A DNA stretch of 64,000 nt from NCBI GenBank assembly GCA_016930575.1, contig JAFGGL010000036.1, positions 1 to 64,000 on the forward strand, written 5' to 3'. The notes under the pieces were generated by a model. It saw only the letters and a list, made by a program, of their open reading frames with translations, made no database searches and was not told the DNA's origin. Every line of letters starts with the position of its first letter. Positions within the stretch are counted from its first letter, which is position 1. This DNA comes from Clostridiales bacterium (lineage in GTDB: Bacteria > Bacillota > Clostridia > Christensenellales > Aristaeellaceae). Positions 1 to 7,882 of the stretch are shown piece after piece. A program made the translations under genes and the position numbers.

Positions 1-257
1 ATCATATCGTTGATCTCAAGATTACGCTGGATTTCTCTGTTTTTTTCTCCTGTGGCTTTGAACGTAGTCAGGACGTAATAGCCCTCCGGCATATCGTTGA
101 TCGGGTATGCCAGGTGGCGCTTGCCCCAAGATTCATCAACTTGCTCGATTTCGCCGCCGTTTTGCCTGATCAGTTCGGAAAATTTGTCGATCAGTTCTTG
201 TCTGGCGGTTTCCTCCAGCGCCGTGTTGATGATATAGGTCAGCTCGTACCTATTCAT
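1..257 (-). CDS. rpsF: 30S ribosomal protein S6, 3' end cut by window
   Basis: Reading the minus strand from an ATG at 257-255 gives MNRYELTYIINTALEETARQ and continues with the typical S6 stretch GGEIEQVDESWGKRHLAYPI, open to base 1. S6 binds the central domain of 16S rRNA together with S18. A strong ribosome binding site (GGAGGTGA) lies 5 bases upstream and a near-consensus promoter precedes it. In Firmicutes rpsF is normally followed by ssb and rpsR, which would lie left of the window. About 85 of the usual 95-100 residues are visible. Identification is from the visible conserved N-terminal fold sequence. Confidence 0.93.
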   Translation of the reverse strand, partial: MNRYELTYIINTALEETARQELIDKFSELIRQNGGEIEQVDESWGKRHLAYPINDMPEGYYVLTTFKATGEKNREIQRNLEINDM

Positions 258-326
258 GCTTTCACCTCCTCTTGGACTTATGGCACCGTACGCTTCTTGT
301 GCGGTGCAAGGATGTGCCAATTTGGT

Positions 327-355
327 ATTATAGCACCGAGAGGCAGTATTTGCAA
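327..355 (-). promoter_or_regulatory. Promoter of rpsF
   Basis: On the minus strand a -35 box TTGCAA (355-350) is separated by exactly 17 bases from a perfect -10 box TATAAT (332-327). Transcription would start near 320 and give a leader of about 60 bases before the rpsF ATG at 257. Confidence 0.8.
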
Positions 356-419
356 GCTTTTACGCGGTATTTACAGGCGGGATATCGCGTTTACCCGTTC
401 TGTTCAGAGCAAGACAGGA

Positions 420-448
420 TTGATTTTTCGCCCGCGATGCGGTACACT
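420..448 (+). promoter_or_regulatory. Promoter of darA-holB-ricT
   Basis: TTGATT (420-425), 17-base spacer, TACACT (443-448). It is followed by the ribosome binding site AGGGGAGG (463-470) and the darA ATG at 480, so the leader is short. It is divergent from the rpsF promoter. Confidence 0.65.
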
Positions 449-479
449 AATCAAGAGCAATATAGGGGAGGATACGCAT

Positions 480-809
480 ATGAAACTGATTGTCGCGATC
501 GTTCAGGATGAGGATTCGCAGCGACTCATCAACGAACTGATGACAGAAGGGTTTCGCGTAACGAAGCTTGCTACGACCGGCGGTTTTCTGCGCTCCGGGA
601 ATACGACACTGCTCGTCGGCGTAGAGGACGATCAGACGGAAAACGCGATAAGCGTGATCGAAAGAATATGCAAAAGCCACAAACAGGTCACATCCTCGCC
701 GTCGCCGATGGTGAATTCCACCGGCACATATACGCCGTTTCCCTTTGAAGTGATGGTCGGCGGCGCTACTATTTTTGTTTTGACTGTAGACCAGTTCATG
801 AAGCTTTAG
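480..809 (+). CDS. darA: Cyclic-di-AMP receptor, PII-like (DarA/PstA, YaaQ)
   Basis: A 109-residue cytoplasmic PII-like protein beginning MKLIVAIVQDEDSQRLINEL, with the family's TTGGFLRSGNTTLLVGVEDD segment (nucleotide-binding loop region) and the C-terminal GGATIFVLTVDQF strand. Family members form trimers that bind cyclic-di-AMP; their downstream partner is not firmly known. Length matches the family. The frame is open further upstream, but AGGGGAGG 10 bases before the ATG at 480 and the promoter just upstream fix the start. It is followed after 15 bases by holB and then ricT, the same order as in Bacillus (yaaQ-yaaR-holB-yaaT, here without yaaR). Confidence 0.93.
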   Translation: MKLIVAIVQDEDSQRLINELMTEGFRVTKLATTGGFLRSGNTTLLVGVEDDQTENAISVIERICKSHKQVTSSPSPMVNSTGTYTPFPFEVMVGGATIFVLTVDQFMKL

Positions 810-824
810 AAGAGAGGGTTTTGT

Positions 825-1835
825 TTGTCCCGTATGGATGAGAACGCGGGCTTGCTGCCCGCGTTTATGGAGTATCGGCTGCTCGGCGCAAGGTACGGGC
901 GGCTGATCGACCAGTTTCGAACATCCAGACAAGTCCATGCCTATTTGTTCGCCGGCCCGCAGGGTATCGGGAAAAAGACATTTGCCAGATATCTGGCGTC
1001 CGTCCTATTGTGCGAAAGCGAAACTAAGCCCTGCGGCGTATGCAGTCAGTGCCGCGCCATCTATGCAGGAAAACATTCCTCCGTGATCGAGGTATCGCCC
1101 GCGGACAACAAGGTCATTCCCATCGATCGTATACGGGAACTTGTGTCGCTTTCATCCATGCATTCGCTGGACGACCGTGAGCGCGTCATCATCATCGAAC
1201 CCACGGAAAGCATGATGCCGCAGGCGCAGAACTGCCTGTTGAAGTCGCTGGAAGACCCGGATACAAACGTGATCTATTTTATTTTGTCGCACGACACAAG
1301 CTCGCTGCTGGACACCGTCGTGTCCCGCTGTTTCGCGTTCAAACTCACATCATGGCCCGGCGAACTTCTGTCAAAGCATTTGCGCAAGAAGTATCCGCAA
1401 AACGACGTCATGCGCGCGGTCGCCCTGTCCGGCGGGAACGTGGGAGAGGCGCTTGCGATCCTGAACGAACAGCACGACGGCGCGCAGGAGACCGCGCTTT
1501 TCGAACTGCTGAGCGTAAAAAGCGCGAAAGACGCAGTTCGCTGTTCCGGGATGCTTAAGGGTATGGCAGGCAGCGCGGAGCAGGTTTTATTCCGTCTCGA
1601 ACGATATCTTCAGCAGTGCATGCTGGTAAAGTCGGGCCTGCTCCCCGCGGATATAATGGAAGGAACGCCCTGGAACAAGACGCTACGCGGCGCGTCCATA
1701 CCGGATCTGGCCGATTTGACCGACCAGGTATTCAAAACCAGACAACGAAAGATGAGTTATGTCAATTGGCAGTCGAATATCGACCAGCTGACATGCAGAC
1801 TATTGGAGGCAAAAAGCGAATGGCAAAAATCGTAG
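825..1835 (+). CDS. holB: DNA polymerase III delta' subunit
   Basis: A 336-residue AAA+ clamp-loader subunit. It shows a Walker A-like GPQGIGKK near residue 45, a four-cysteine zinc module (C-x8-C-x2-C-x2-C, including CGVCSQC, near residues 62-76), and the sensor-1 region with LLKSLEDPDTNVIYFILSHD and SRCFAF. The protein loads the beta clamp at replication forks together with delta and tau. The start is the TTG at 825, six bases after AGAGAGGG; the ATG at 834 would have a 15-base spacing. The 3' end overlaps ricT by 16 bases, indicating coupling. The C-terminal part is divergent, as usual for HolB. Confidence 0.9.
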   Translation: MSRMDENAGLLPAFMEYRLLGARYGRLIDQFRTSRQVHAYLFAGPQGIGKKTFARYLASVLLCESETKPCGVCSQCRAIYAGKHSSVIEVSPADNKVIPIDRIRELVSLSSMHSLDDRERVIIIEPTESMMPQAQNCLLKSLEDPDTNVIYFILSHDTSSLLDTVVSRCFAFKLTSWPGELLSKHLRKKYPQNDVMRAVALSGGNVGEALAILNEQHDGAQETALFELLSVKSAKDAVRCSGMLKGMAGSAEQVLFRLERYLQQCMLVKSGLLPADIMEGTPWNKTLRGASIPDLADLTDQVFKTRQRKMSYVNWQSNIDQLTCRLLEAKSEWQKS

Positions 1836-2929
1836 GTGTGCGTTTTAAAAACGCCGGGAAACTGTTTTATTTTGATCCGGGCGAACTGTGGCCAAATCCC
1901 GGCGCGTTCGTCATCGTCGATACCGTGCGCGGCCAGACCTTCGGACAGGTAATCACCGGGATGCGGGAAACCGACGAGGAGACGCTTGATTCGCCCCTGA
2001 AACCCATCCTGCGCATCGCAACGGAAGACGATATCCTGCACATGCAAGAGAACGAGGAGTTTGAAAAGACAGCGTTTGACGTCTGCTTGCGCAAGATAGG
2101 GGAACACCAGTTAGAGATGAAGCTGGTGCAGGTGGAGCAGACTTTTGACAACTCCAAGATCGTATTCTATTTCACTGCGAACGGCCGTGTGGACTTTCGC
2201 TCGCTGGTCAAGGATCTGGCGTCCGTATTTCACACACGCATCGAATTGCGCCAGATCGGCGTGCGCGACGAAGCCAGGATGATCGGCGGGCTCGGCCCCT
2301 GCGGGCTGCCCATCTGCTGCGGCACCTTCCTGGGAGATTTCCAGCCGGTTTCCATTAAAATGGCGAAGGAACAAAACCTGTCTCTCAATCCCACGAAGAT
2401 ATCCGGCGTATGCGGGCGGCTGATGTGCTGTTTGAAGTTTGAAGACGAAAACTATGTGCAGACCCGCAAGCGCATGCCGAAGCTTGGCAAGGATGTGGAA
2501 ACACCGGACGGTTTCGGAACGGTCATCGATCTGGATATTCTCAAGGAGAAAGTCAGCGTACGGATCCATCACGAGGATTCCAGCGAGATCAGGACCTATT
2601 CCCTGGACGATATCGTTTGGTTTAAAATGGACAGGGAAGGGAGAAGCGGGAAAAGCGCGCAGGATACGAAGAGACGGGGCAGGGCGGCGTTGGCAAGCGC
2701 GGATGAGAACGCTGAAGCCGAAGACGACGCCGATGCGTACGGCGATGTGGCGGACGATGACGAAGAAGAAGCGTCCGGGATCACGGAGGACGAAGAGTTC
2801 GGCTTTCCTCCCGAGGACGACGCCTTCGAACAAGAACCGCTCTCCGAAGAGATCGCCGACGGTGCCGCGGTCAACAACTGGCAGGAAGAAGTGGCGCAGG
2901 CGCTCAAGAAATCCGACGGCCAGAATTAA
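1820..2929 (+). CDS. ricT: RicT/YaaT PSP1-domain protein with acidic tail
   Basis: A 369-residue PSP1-domain protein. The conserved block runs to about residue 280 and includes the cysteine-rich stretch GGLGPCGLPICCGTFLGDF and then ISGVCGRLMCCLKFE. In Bacillus the RicA-RicF-RicT complex carries [4Fe-4S] clusters and modulates RNase Y-dependent mRNA maturation, sporulation and competence; clostridial orthologues are assumed similar. The start at 1820 is preceded by TTGGAGG inside holB. Odd feature: residues from about 285 to 369 form a low-complexity tail rich in Asp and Glu, absent from the about 275-residue Bacillus protein. Identification is very secure; the tail's role is unknown. Confidence 0.92.
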   Translation: MAKIVGVRFKNAGKLFYFDPGELWPNPGAFVIVDTVRGQTFGQVITGMRETDEETLDSPLKPILRIATEDDILHMQENEEFEKTAFDVCLRKIGEHQLEMKLVQVEQTFDNSKIVFYFTANGRVDFRSLVKDLASVFHTRIELRQIGVRDEARMIGGLGPCGLPICCGTFLGDFQPVSIKMAKEQNLSLNPTKISGVCGRLMCCLKFEDENYVQTRKRMPKLGKDVETPDGFGTVIDLDILKEKVSVRIHHEDSSEIRTYSLDDIVWFKMDREGRSGKSAQDTKRRGRAALASADENAEAEDDADAYGDVADDDEEEASGITEDEEFGFPPEDDAFEQEPLSEEIADGAAVNNWQEEVAQALKKSDGQN

Positions 2930-2941
2930 CAACCTTTCGTA

Positions 2942-2970
2942 TTGCAAACCAACTGCTCCCGTGCTATGAT
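2942..2970 (+). promoter_or_regulatory. Promoter of the small ferredoxin gene
   Basis: TTGCAA (2942-2947), 17-base spacer, TATGAT (2965-2970), placed 12 bases after the ricT stop. It suggests the ferredoxin is transcribed independently of the darA operon. Confidence 0.7.
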
Positions 2971-2972
2971 AA

Positions 2973-3176
<204 letters not shown>

Positions 3177-3199
3177 CATTCAATCTCATTCAAATAAAG

Positions 3200-3221
3200 A
3201 AAGTGGCGATGCCACTTTTTT
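3200..3221 (+). terminator. Rho-independent terminator of ferredoxin gene
   Basis: Arms AAAGTGGC (3200-3207) and GCCACTTT (3211-3218) around a GAT loop, continuing into a T run. Confidence 0.88.
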
Positions 3222-3237
3222 GTTGACCATATATCTC

Positions 3238-3266
3238 CTGGAAATAGGGGAAGCGCGTATTTCCAG
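3238..3266. repeat. Inverted repeat upstream of recombinase promoter
   Basis: Perfect 8-bp arms CTGGAAAT (3238-3245) and ATTTCCAG (3259-3266) around 13 bases. No T run follows, so it is not an obvious terminator; it may be an operator or recombination-related site. Confidence 0.4.
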
Positions 3267-3292
3267 TCGGAAGCAATCCTAAATATTGGTAC

Positions 3293-3320
3293 TTGACTTC
3301 CTGATTATCTCTGGTATACT
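3293..3320 (+). promoter_or_regulatory. Promoter of XerS-like recombinase
   Basis: TTGACT (3293-3298), 16-base spacer, TATACT (3315-3320). The expected start near 3327 leaves a leader of about 205 bases. Confidence 0.7.
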
Positions 3321-3328
3321 CAAATTAA

Positions 3329-3358
3329 CTATTCGCTAAAGAATACTTTAACGAATAG
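3329..3358. repeat. 13-bp inverted repeat at the transcription start (operator or dif-like site)
   Basis: Arms CTATTCGCTAAAG (3329-3341) and CTTTAACGAATAG (3346-3358) match at 12 of 13 positions around a 4-base centre. The position immediately downstream of the -10 box is typical of a repressor operator. Because single-recombinase XerS systems of streptococci keep their dif site next to xerS, a recombination site is the alternative reading. Confidence 0.55.
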
Positions 3359-3532
3359 ATAGGCATATAGCTTGAGCATTCTATCGGTAACGACTATCCA
3401 TCCGAATTCTTTGCATAAACCGCATGCATGAATGTCCATGTAGCGATACCTAACATGCTTTACCGCTTTCATCAGCTCTACCTGGGTATTTTTTTATGGA
3501 TTTAACTGCTCTTTGAACCTGAGGTGAATACT

Positions 3533-4624
3533 GTGCCGGAGAAAAGCTATCAGGAACAGGTCGATCAAAAGCGCATGCTGCTGATCCGCTCCATGCTGTC
3601 CGCCCTTCCGCGCTCCTGTTCCGATTTTATCCGCAGCTTGCTGACGACCTCCAGTATTCTGACCCGCCTTGCGTACACGATTGATCTGAACACGTTTTTT
3701 ACCTTCGCGGACAGGGAATTGTCCGTCTTTGCCGATAAAAACGTCTCTGAATTGACCGATGATGATATCGCGCTGCTGAAAGCCAGGGACATCGAGATGT
3801 ATTCCGAATATCTGACCCTATACTATAAAGAAGAAGGCACGGACGACGATCAGCAGCAGCGCATACTCAAAAACCAATCCTACGGCGTGATGCGCAAGCT
3901 TTCGTCGCTTCGAAGCTTCTTCAACTACCTTTTCCGCACAGAGCGCATCCCCAGCAACACCGCCGCGCTCGTGCCGCTGCCGAAGATCCATCAAAAGCCA
4001 ATTCTGCTTCTGGAGCCGGACGAGATGCACAAACTCATCCATGCCGTGTCCACTGGCGACCAGCTCACCGCACGGCAGCAGGCTTACCATAAATCCGTCG
4101 GCGTGCGCGACTTCGCCATCATTATGCTGTTTCTTGGAACGGGTATCCGCGTGAGCGAATGCGTGGGTGTGAACATACAGGATTTCGATTTCGATACCAA
4201 CGCTCTGCTGGTCACCCGCAAGGGCGGCAACCAGGTGATCGTCTATTATCCCGATGCGACCGCGGACGCCATCAAAGCGTATTACGACGAGCGAAAAGAA
4301 ACCGAAACGCTGGAAGGACACGAGAACGCGTTTTTCCTGTCGCTGCAGCGCCGCAGGATGACGCAGCGCGCCGTGGAAAAGATGGTGAAGAAGTATGCCG
4401 AGATCGTCGTACCGCTGAAAAAGAAGATTAGCCCGCATAAGCTGCGCAGCACCTACGCGACCAACCTGTACCGCGAGACGCAGGATATTTACCTGGTTGC
4501 TGAAGCGCTCGGGCACTCGGATATCAACACCACGCGCAAGCATTACGCAAGCATGAGCGACAAGCGTATGCGCGAAGCCGCCGCGAACACGAAGCTGACG
4601 GAAGACACCGGCACATCCGATTGA
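3533..4624 (+). CDS. XerS-like tyrosine recombinase
   Basis: A 363-residue tyrosine recombinase with an N-terminal SAM-like DNA-binding half (to about 160) and a C-terminal catalytic half. Visible catalytic elements are Arg in GTGIRVSE, Lys in TRKGGNQ, H-x-x-R in PHKLRSTYATNLY, His in LGHSDINTT and the Tyr nucleophile in KHYA. Size, the long N-terminal half and the segments AFFLSLQRR and RAVEKMVKKYAE resemble streptococcal XerS, a single protein resolving chromosome dimers at dif. The GTG at 3533 is chosen because GAGGTGA lies 6 bases before it; a GTG at 3524 would overlap that site. The next gene is lexA. An integrase of a decayed element is the alternative, but no cargo is visible. Confidence 0.8.
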   Translation: MPEKSYQEQVDQKRMLLIRSMLSALPRSCSDFIRSLLTTSSILTRLAYTIDLNTFFTFADRELSVFADKNVSELTDDDIALLKARDIEMYSEYLTLYYKEEGTDDDQQQRILKNQSYGVMRKLSSLRSFFNYLFRTERIPSNTAALVPLPKIHQKPILLLEPDEMHKLIHAVSTGDQLTARQQAYHKSVGVRDFAIIMLFLGTGIRVSECVGVNIQDFDFDTNALLVTRKGGNQVIVYYPDATADAIKAYYDERKETETLEGHENAFFLSLQRRRMTQRAVEKMVKKYAEIVVPLKKKISPHKLRSTYATNLYRETQDIYLVAEALGHSDINTTRKHYASMSDKRMREAAANTKLTEDTGTSD

Positions 4625-4650
4625 CCTTGTAAACTAGAAAAAAGTATGAT
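4621..4650 (+). promoter_or_regulatory. Promoter of lexA-psuK-psuG
   Basis: TTGACC (4621-4626, overlapping the recombinase stop codon), 18-base spacer, TATGAT (4645-4650). Confidence 0.7.
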
Positions 4651-4661
4651 ATGCTGTAATC

Positions 4662-4675
4662 AGAACATATGTTTG
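4662..4675. promoter_or_regulatory. LexA operator (SOS box) of lexA
   Basis: AGAACATATGTTTG matches the Bacillus SOS box pattern CGAACRNRYGTTYC except at the outermost bases. It sits just downstream of the -10 box and ahead of the ribosome binding site, the position expected for lexA autoregulation. Confidence 0.8.
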
Positions 4676-4691
4676 CAAGGAAGTGGCCAAA

Positions 4692-5294
4692 ATGAGCAAT
4701 CCCCGCGGCGAAAGCCAGGAAAGAATCTTTGCCTATATCAAAAAGGTCGTGCAGGCGAAGGGATATCCCCCGTCCGTTCGCGAAATCTGCGAAGCGACCG
4801 GACTGCGCTCCACTTCCACGGTGCACGCGCATTTGAAACGGCTTGAAAGGCGCGGTCTCATCTCCCGCGATTCCATGAAACCGCGCGCCATCTCCCTGGC
4901 CGATAGCATTGCGCCTTCCGACGTTCTTTCCGTGCCCGTCGTCGGCCGCGTCACCGCTGGGACGCCCATCCTCGCAAGCGAAAATATCGAAGAATACGTC
5001 TCCATTCCAAACATCCTGCTTGGCGACGGCGAACATTATATCCTCGGCGTTCGCGGAGACAGTATGATAGACGCCGGCATCCACGACGGCGATTTTGTCG
5101 TGGTCAGGAAACAGCAGAACGCCAACAACGGGGATATCGTCGTCGCCATGATCGACGACGAGGCTACGGTGAAGCGCTTCTACCGCGAAAGCGACCATAT
5201 CCGCCTGCAGCCGGAAAACACGTCCATGTCCCCTATCCTGACCAAACACGTGACGATTCTGGGCAAGGTTGTATCGCTGTACCGCCTGTATTGA
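4692..5294 (+). CDS. lexA: LexA repressor
   Basis: A 200-residue SOS repressor. The N-terminal winged helix includes [20 protein letters not shown] (about residues 23-42). The cleavage site Ala-Gly is in GRVTAGTP; the S24 protease Ser is in GDSMIDAGI and the Lys in ATVKRFYRE. RecA-stimulated self-cleavage at the Ala-Gly bond derepresses the SOS regulon. The ATG at 4692 follows AAGGAAG by 8 bases; the in-frame GTG at 4683 overlaps that site. A matching operator lies directly upstream. psuK follows after 10 bases, suggesting co-transcription. Confidence 0.96.
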   Translation: MSNPRGESQERIFAYIKKVVQAKGYPPSVREICEATGLRSTSTVHAHLKRLERRGLISRDSMKPRAISLADSIAPSDVLSVPVVGRVTAGTPILASENIEEYVSIPNILLGDGEHYILGVRGDSMIDAGIHDGDFVVVRKQQNANNGDIVVAMIDDEATVKRFYRESDHIRLQPENTSMSPILTKHVTILGKVVSLYRLY

Positions 5295-5304
5295 GGGCCC
5301 GCCA

Positions 5305-6234
5305 GTGAACAAACGCTTTGCGGTCGTCGGCGGTAGCTGCGTGGACATCTTCGCCGCGTCTTCGCTCCCACTCGTCGCGTATGATTCCAACCCGGGAACG
5401 GTCAGCGTCGGGTTTGGCGGCGTGGGCAGGAATATCGCGGAAAACCTGGCTCGCCTTAAGCAGAAAGTTCATTTGATCGCCGCTTTCGGCAGCGATCCTT
5501 TTTCTGTTAAAATGCTTGCGGATACGGCTGCTTCCGGCGTAAACACGGAAGACTGCCTGCTTATGCCTGACCTAAAGGCGCCCTACTATATCGCCGTCAA
5601 CGAACCTTCCGGCGACATGGCAGTCGCCGTGAACGATATGGAGAGCTGTAATCAGATCACGCCCGCGTTCCTCTCCGGCAAGCTGGCGATTATCAATCAA
5701 TGCGACGCCGTGATTTTGGATACCAATATTCCCAGGGAAACCATCGATTTTCTCACAGCCGAGTGCAAGCCGCCGCTTTTCGCCGACGCCGTTTCCACAA
5801 AGAAAGCCCTGAAACTGACCGGCGCGCTCCCCCGCCTTTTCGGCGTCAATTTGAATCTGCGGGAAGCGCAGGCGTTACTCAACGCAGAAGTATCCGTTGA
5901 AACCGGTTCCCTGACAAACGCCGCCGATATATTCCACGATAAAGGAATTTGCTATGTGCTGATCACCCTCGGCGAAAACGGCGCTTTCCTCTCTGCCAAG
6001 CATCAAATTCATACGATGAAGGCGTTCAGCGCAGAAACCAGAAACCTTAACGGCTGCGGCGACGCGTTCTGCGCCGCGGCGTTCCTGGGCATCGTATTGG
6101 AGCACAGTCCGGAAGATATACTGAAAAACGCGCTGTCTGCGGCCGCGATCACGGCGCAAAGCGTGCAGTCCGTCTCGAAGGATCTATCGCCGGACAGACT
6201 CCGGGTATTTTCAGAAAAGATGAGGAATCCGTGA
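5305..6234 (+). CDS. psuK: Pseudouridine kinase (PfkB family)
   Basis: A 309-residue PfkB-family sugar/nucleoside kinase. N-terminal VVGGSCVDIFA and GFGGVGRNIAENLARL form the substrate end; the C-terminal catalytic loop reads NLNGCGDAFCAAAF, with the catalytic Asp in GCGD rather than the usual GAGD. The specific call rests on the immediately overlapping psuG: PsuK phosphorylates pseudouridine and PsuG then splits the C-C glycosidic bond. Start is the GTG at 5305 with GAGGG 7 bases upstream. Without the neighbour it would only be a generic carbohydrate kinase. Confidence 0.85.
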   Translation: MNKRFAVVGGSCVDIFAASSLPLVAYDSNPGTVSVGFGGVGRNIAENLARLKQKVHLIAAFGSDPFSVKMLADTAASGVNTEDCLLMPDLKAPYYIAVNEPSGDMAVAVNDMESCNQITPAFLSGKLAIINQCDAVILDTNIPRETIDFLTAECKPPLFADAVSTKKALKLTGALPRLFGVNLNLREAQALLNAEVSVETGSLTNAADIFHDKGICYVLITLGENGAFLSAKHQIHTMKAFSAETRNLNGCGDAFCAAAFLGIVLEHSPEDILKNALSAAAITAQSVQSVSKDLSPDRLRVFSEKMRNP

Positions 6235-7157
6235 TGAACCCATATTTTAAAGTGTCCGATGAGGTTAAGCAGGCCGTACAGCATAACCGGCCTGTCGTCG
6301 CGCTGGAATCGACGATCATTGCACACGGCATGCCCTATCCGCAGAACGTGGAGACCGCGTTGCGCGTGGAACATACGGTCCGGGACCGCGGCGCGGTGCC
6401 GGCCACCGTCGCGGTCCTCGGCGGCGTGCTGACGGTCGGCATTTCAAAAGCGCAAGTCGAATTCCTTGGACGGAACGGAACGAAGACCGCCAAAGCCAGC
6501 CGCAGGGATTTACCCGTGATACTGTCTAAAAAACTTAACGGCGCGACGACCGTGGCCGCGACGATGATCGCTGCGGACATGGCCGGCATCAGGGTGTTCG
6601 CCACAGGCGGCATCGGCGGCGTTCACCGCGGCGCGGAAGCCACTATGGATATTTCTGCCGATCTGGAGGAACTGGCCCGCACCGACGTAGCGGTTGTTTG
6701 CGCAGGCCCGAAATCCATCCTCGATATCGGGCTGACACTAGAATATCTGGAGACCAAAGGCGTCCCGGTACTCGGCTATCAAACCGATGAACTGCCCGCG
6801 TTCTACTGCCGGGAAAGCGGCTTTCCGGTGGACGCCCGCATGGATACGCCTGTTGATATCGCGCGCTGCATGCACGCGAAATACACCTGCGAGCTCCATG
6901 GCGGTATTGTCGTAGCCAATCCGATCTCCCGGGAAGACGCGCTCTCCGAGGATGAGATGGATTCGTTCATCCAAACCGCGCTGGATATGGCCGAGGCTAA
7001 AGGTATTCGCGGCAAAAAAATAACGCCCTTCCTTCTGGAAACCGTGAAGGAACTGACGCACGGGAGATCCCTGAAAGCGAATATACAGCTGGTACTCGGC
7101 AATGCGGCGCTGGCCGCAGAAATCGCCGCGGAGTACTGCAGGCTTAACGCCCTCTGA
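6234..7157 (+). CDS. psuG: Pseudouridine-5'-phosphate glycosidase
   Basis: A 307-residue PsuG-family protein with the hallmark VVALESTIIAHGMPYPQN near residue 21 and the conserved ATGGIGGVHRGAE and VVCAGPKSILD blocks. It reversibly cleaves pseudouridine 5'-phosphate to uracil and ribose 5-phosphate, completing salvage of RNA-derived pseudouridine. The ATG at 6234 overlaps the psuK stop (TGATG) and has GAGGA 7 bases upstream. The 3' end overlaps the convergent methyltransferase gene by 14 bases. Confidence 0.95.
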   Translation: MNPYFKVSDEVKQAVQHNRPVVALESTIIAHGMPYPQNVETALRVEHTVRDRGAVPATVAVLGGVLTVGISKAQVEFLGRNGTKTAKASRRDLPVILSKKLNGATTVAATMIAADMAGIRVFATGGIGGVHRGAEATMDISADLEELARTDVAVVCAGPKSILDIGLTLEYLETKGVPVLGYQTDELPAFYCRESGFPVDARMDTPVDIARCMHAKYTCELHGGIVVANPISREDALSEDEMDSFIQTALDMAEAKGIRGKKITPFLLETVKELTHGRSLKANIQLVLGNAALAAEIAAEYCRLNAL

Positions 7158-7881
7158 GATAGATCCGCTTTATTTCCTCCGTCTCCGTTCCATCCCCGTG
7201 AAGGACAATCAGTGGCGGCAGGAAGTGCAGCATCGGCTTTGCGTTTTTAGCGGCTTCAACCAGCAGCAGGTACGGCGCTTTACTCGCCTTCCCGCATACC
7301 ATGCGCAGTCGCTTGGGTTCCAGATGATGCGAGCGCAAACAATCAAACAATTCGAGCATTCGACGGGACGGAAACGAAACATAGATCCGTCCCTTGTTTT
7401 TGAGTATCTCATCGGCTGATATGACGATGTCGTAAATATCACAGTCCGTTTCATGCCTGGACATATGTTTGTTTTCGCTTTTGCTCGGCAGTATACCGCC
7501 CTTCTTTCCGTAGGGCGGATTGCAAACGACGGCGTCCGCGCTCGCTTTGCCGATGACGCGATGCGCGTTGCGCAGGTCTTCACAGTATACCGTGATTCTG
7601 TTTTCCAGTTGATTATACCGCACACTCCGCGCGGCCATGTCGGCGATGTCCGGCTGCCGTTCAAAGGCTGAAAACCGCGCCGTCGGTTCCTTTTGACTAA
7701 GCAGCAGCGGTAAAACGGCGGAACCTGTTACCAGGTCCGCCAAATGTTCCTTGGGTTTGATCCGCACGAAATCCTTCAACAATATCGAATCCATGCCAAA
7801 TCGGAATCCGCGCTTTTTTTGCAGGATCTTTAACCCGTTATTCTGCAGATCGTCTATTTGCTCATCCGGCAGCGGGGTCAT
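7144..7881 (-). CDS. tRNA1(Val)-like adenine-N6 methyltransferase (TrmN6/YabB family)
   Basis: A 245-residue SAM-dependent methyltransferase. N-terminal FRFGMDSILLKDFVRI is characteristic of the YabB/TrmN6 group, and the catalytic motif CNPPYGKK near residue 124 is the N-P-P-Y signature of N6-adenine (or amino) methylation. The E. coli relative modifies A37 of a tRNA-Val; the substrate here is inferred. It starts one base after the SpoIID stop, with GAGGA inside the end of that gene, so translation is probably coupled; a TTG at 7893 is a less likely start. Confidence 0.8.
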   Translation of the reverse strand: MTPLPDEQIDDLQNNGLKILQKKRGFRFGMDSILLKDFVRIKPKEHLADLVTGSAVLPLLLSQKEPTARFSAFERQPDIADMAARSVRYNQLENRITVYCEDLRNAHRVIGKASADAVVCNPPYGKKGGILPSKSENKHMSRHETDCDIYDIVISADEILKNKGRIYVSFPSRRMLELFDCLRSHHLEPKRLRMVCGKASKAPYLLLVEAAKNAKPMLHFLPPLIVLHGDGTETEEIKRIYLRGR

Positions 7882-7882
7882 G

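Larger units (their letters stand above)
3222..3532 (+). other. Non-coding leader and promoter region before the XerS-like gene
   Basis: This 311-base stretch contains no convincing reading frame. It holds an 8-bp inverted repeat (3238-3266), a strong promoter (3293-3320), a 13-bp inverted repeat at the transcription start (3329-3358), then about 170 bases of leader. The leader ends in a short TACC-TG-GGTA stem followed by seven T (about 3485-3496), which could act as an attenuator or be chance. Confidence 0.6.

Noticed and set aside
114..479. N-terminal extension of DarA and other frames upstream of 480
   Set aside because: The region contains rpsF on the other strand, two promoters and the darA ribosome binding site; the added residues have no counterpart in the family.
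3291..3322. Partial match to the Bacillus dif left arm (ACTTCCT) upstream of the recombinase
   Set aside because: The right arm does not match and the stretch is better explained as the promoter TTGACT-16-TATACT.
3533..4624. Recombinase as integrase of a mobile element
   Set aside because: Neighbours on both sides are core genes, no attachment-site duplication or cargo is visible, and the protein resembles XerS rather than phage integrases. Not fully excluded.
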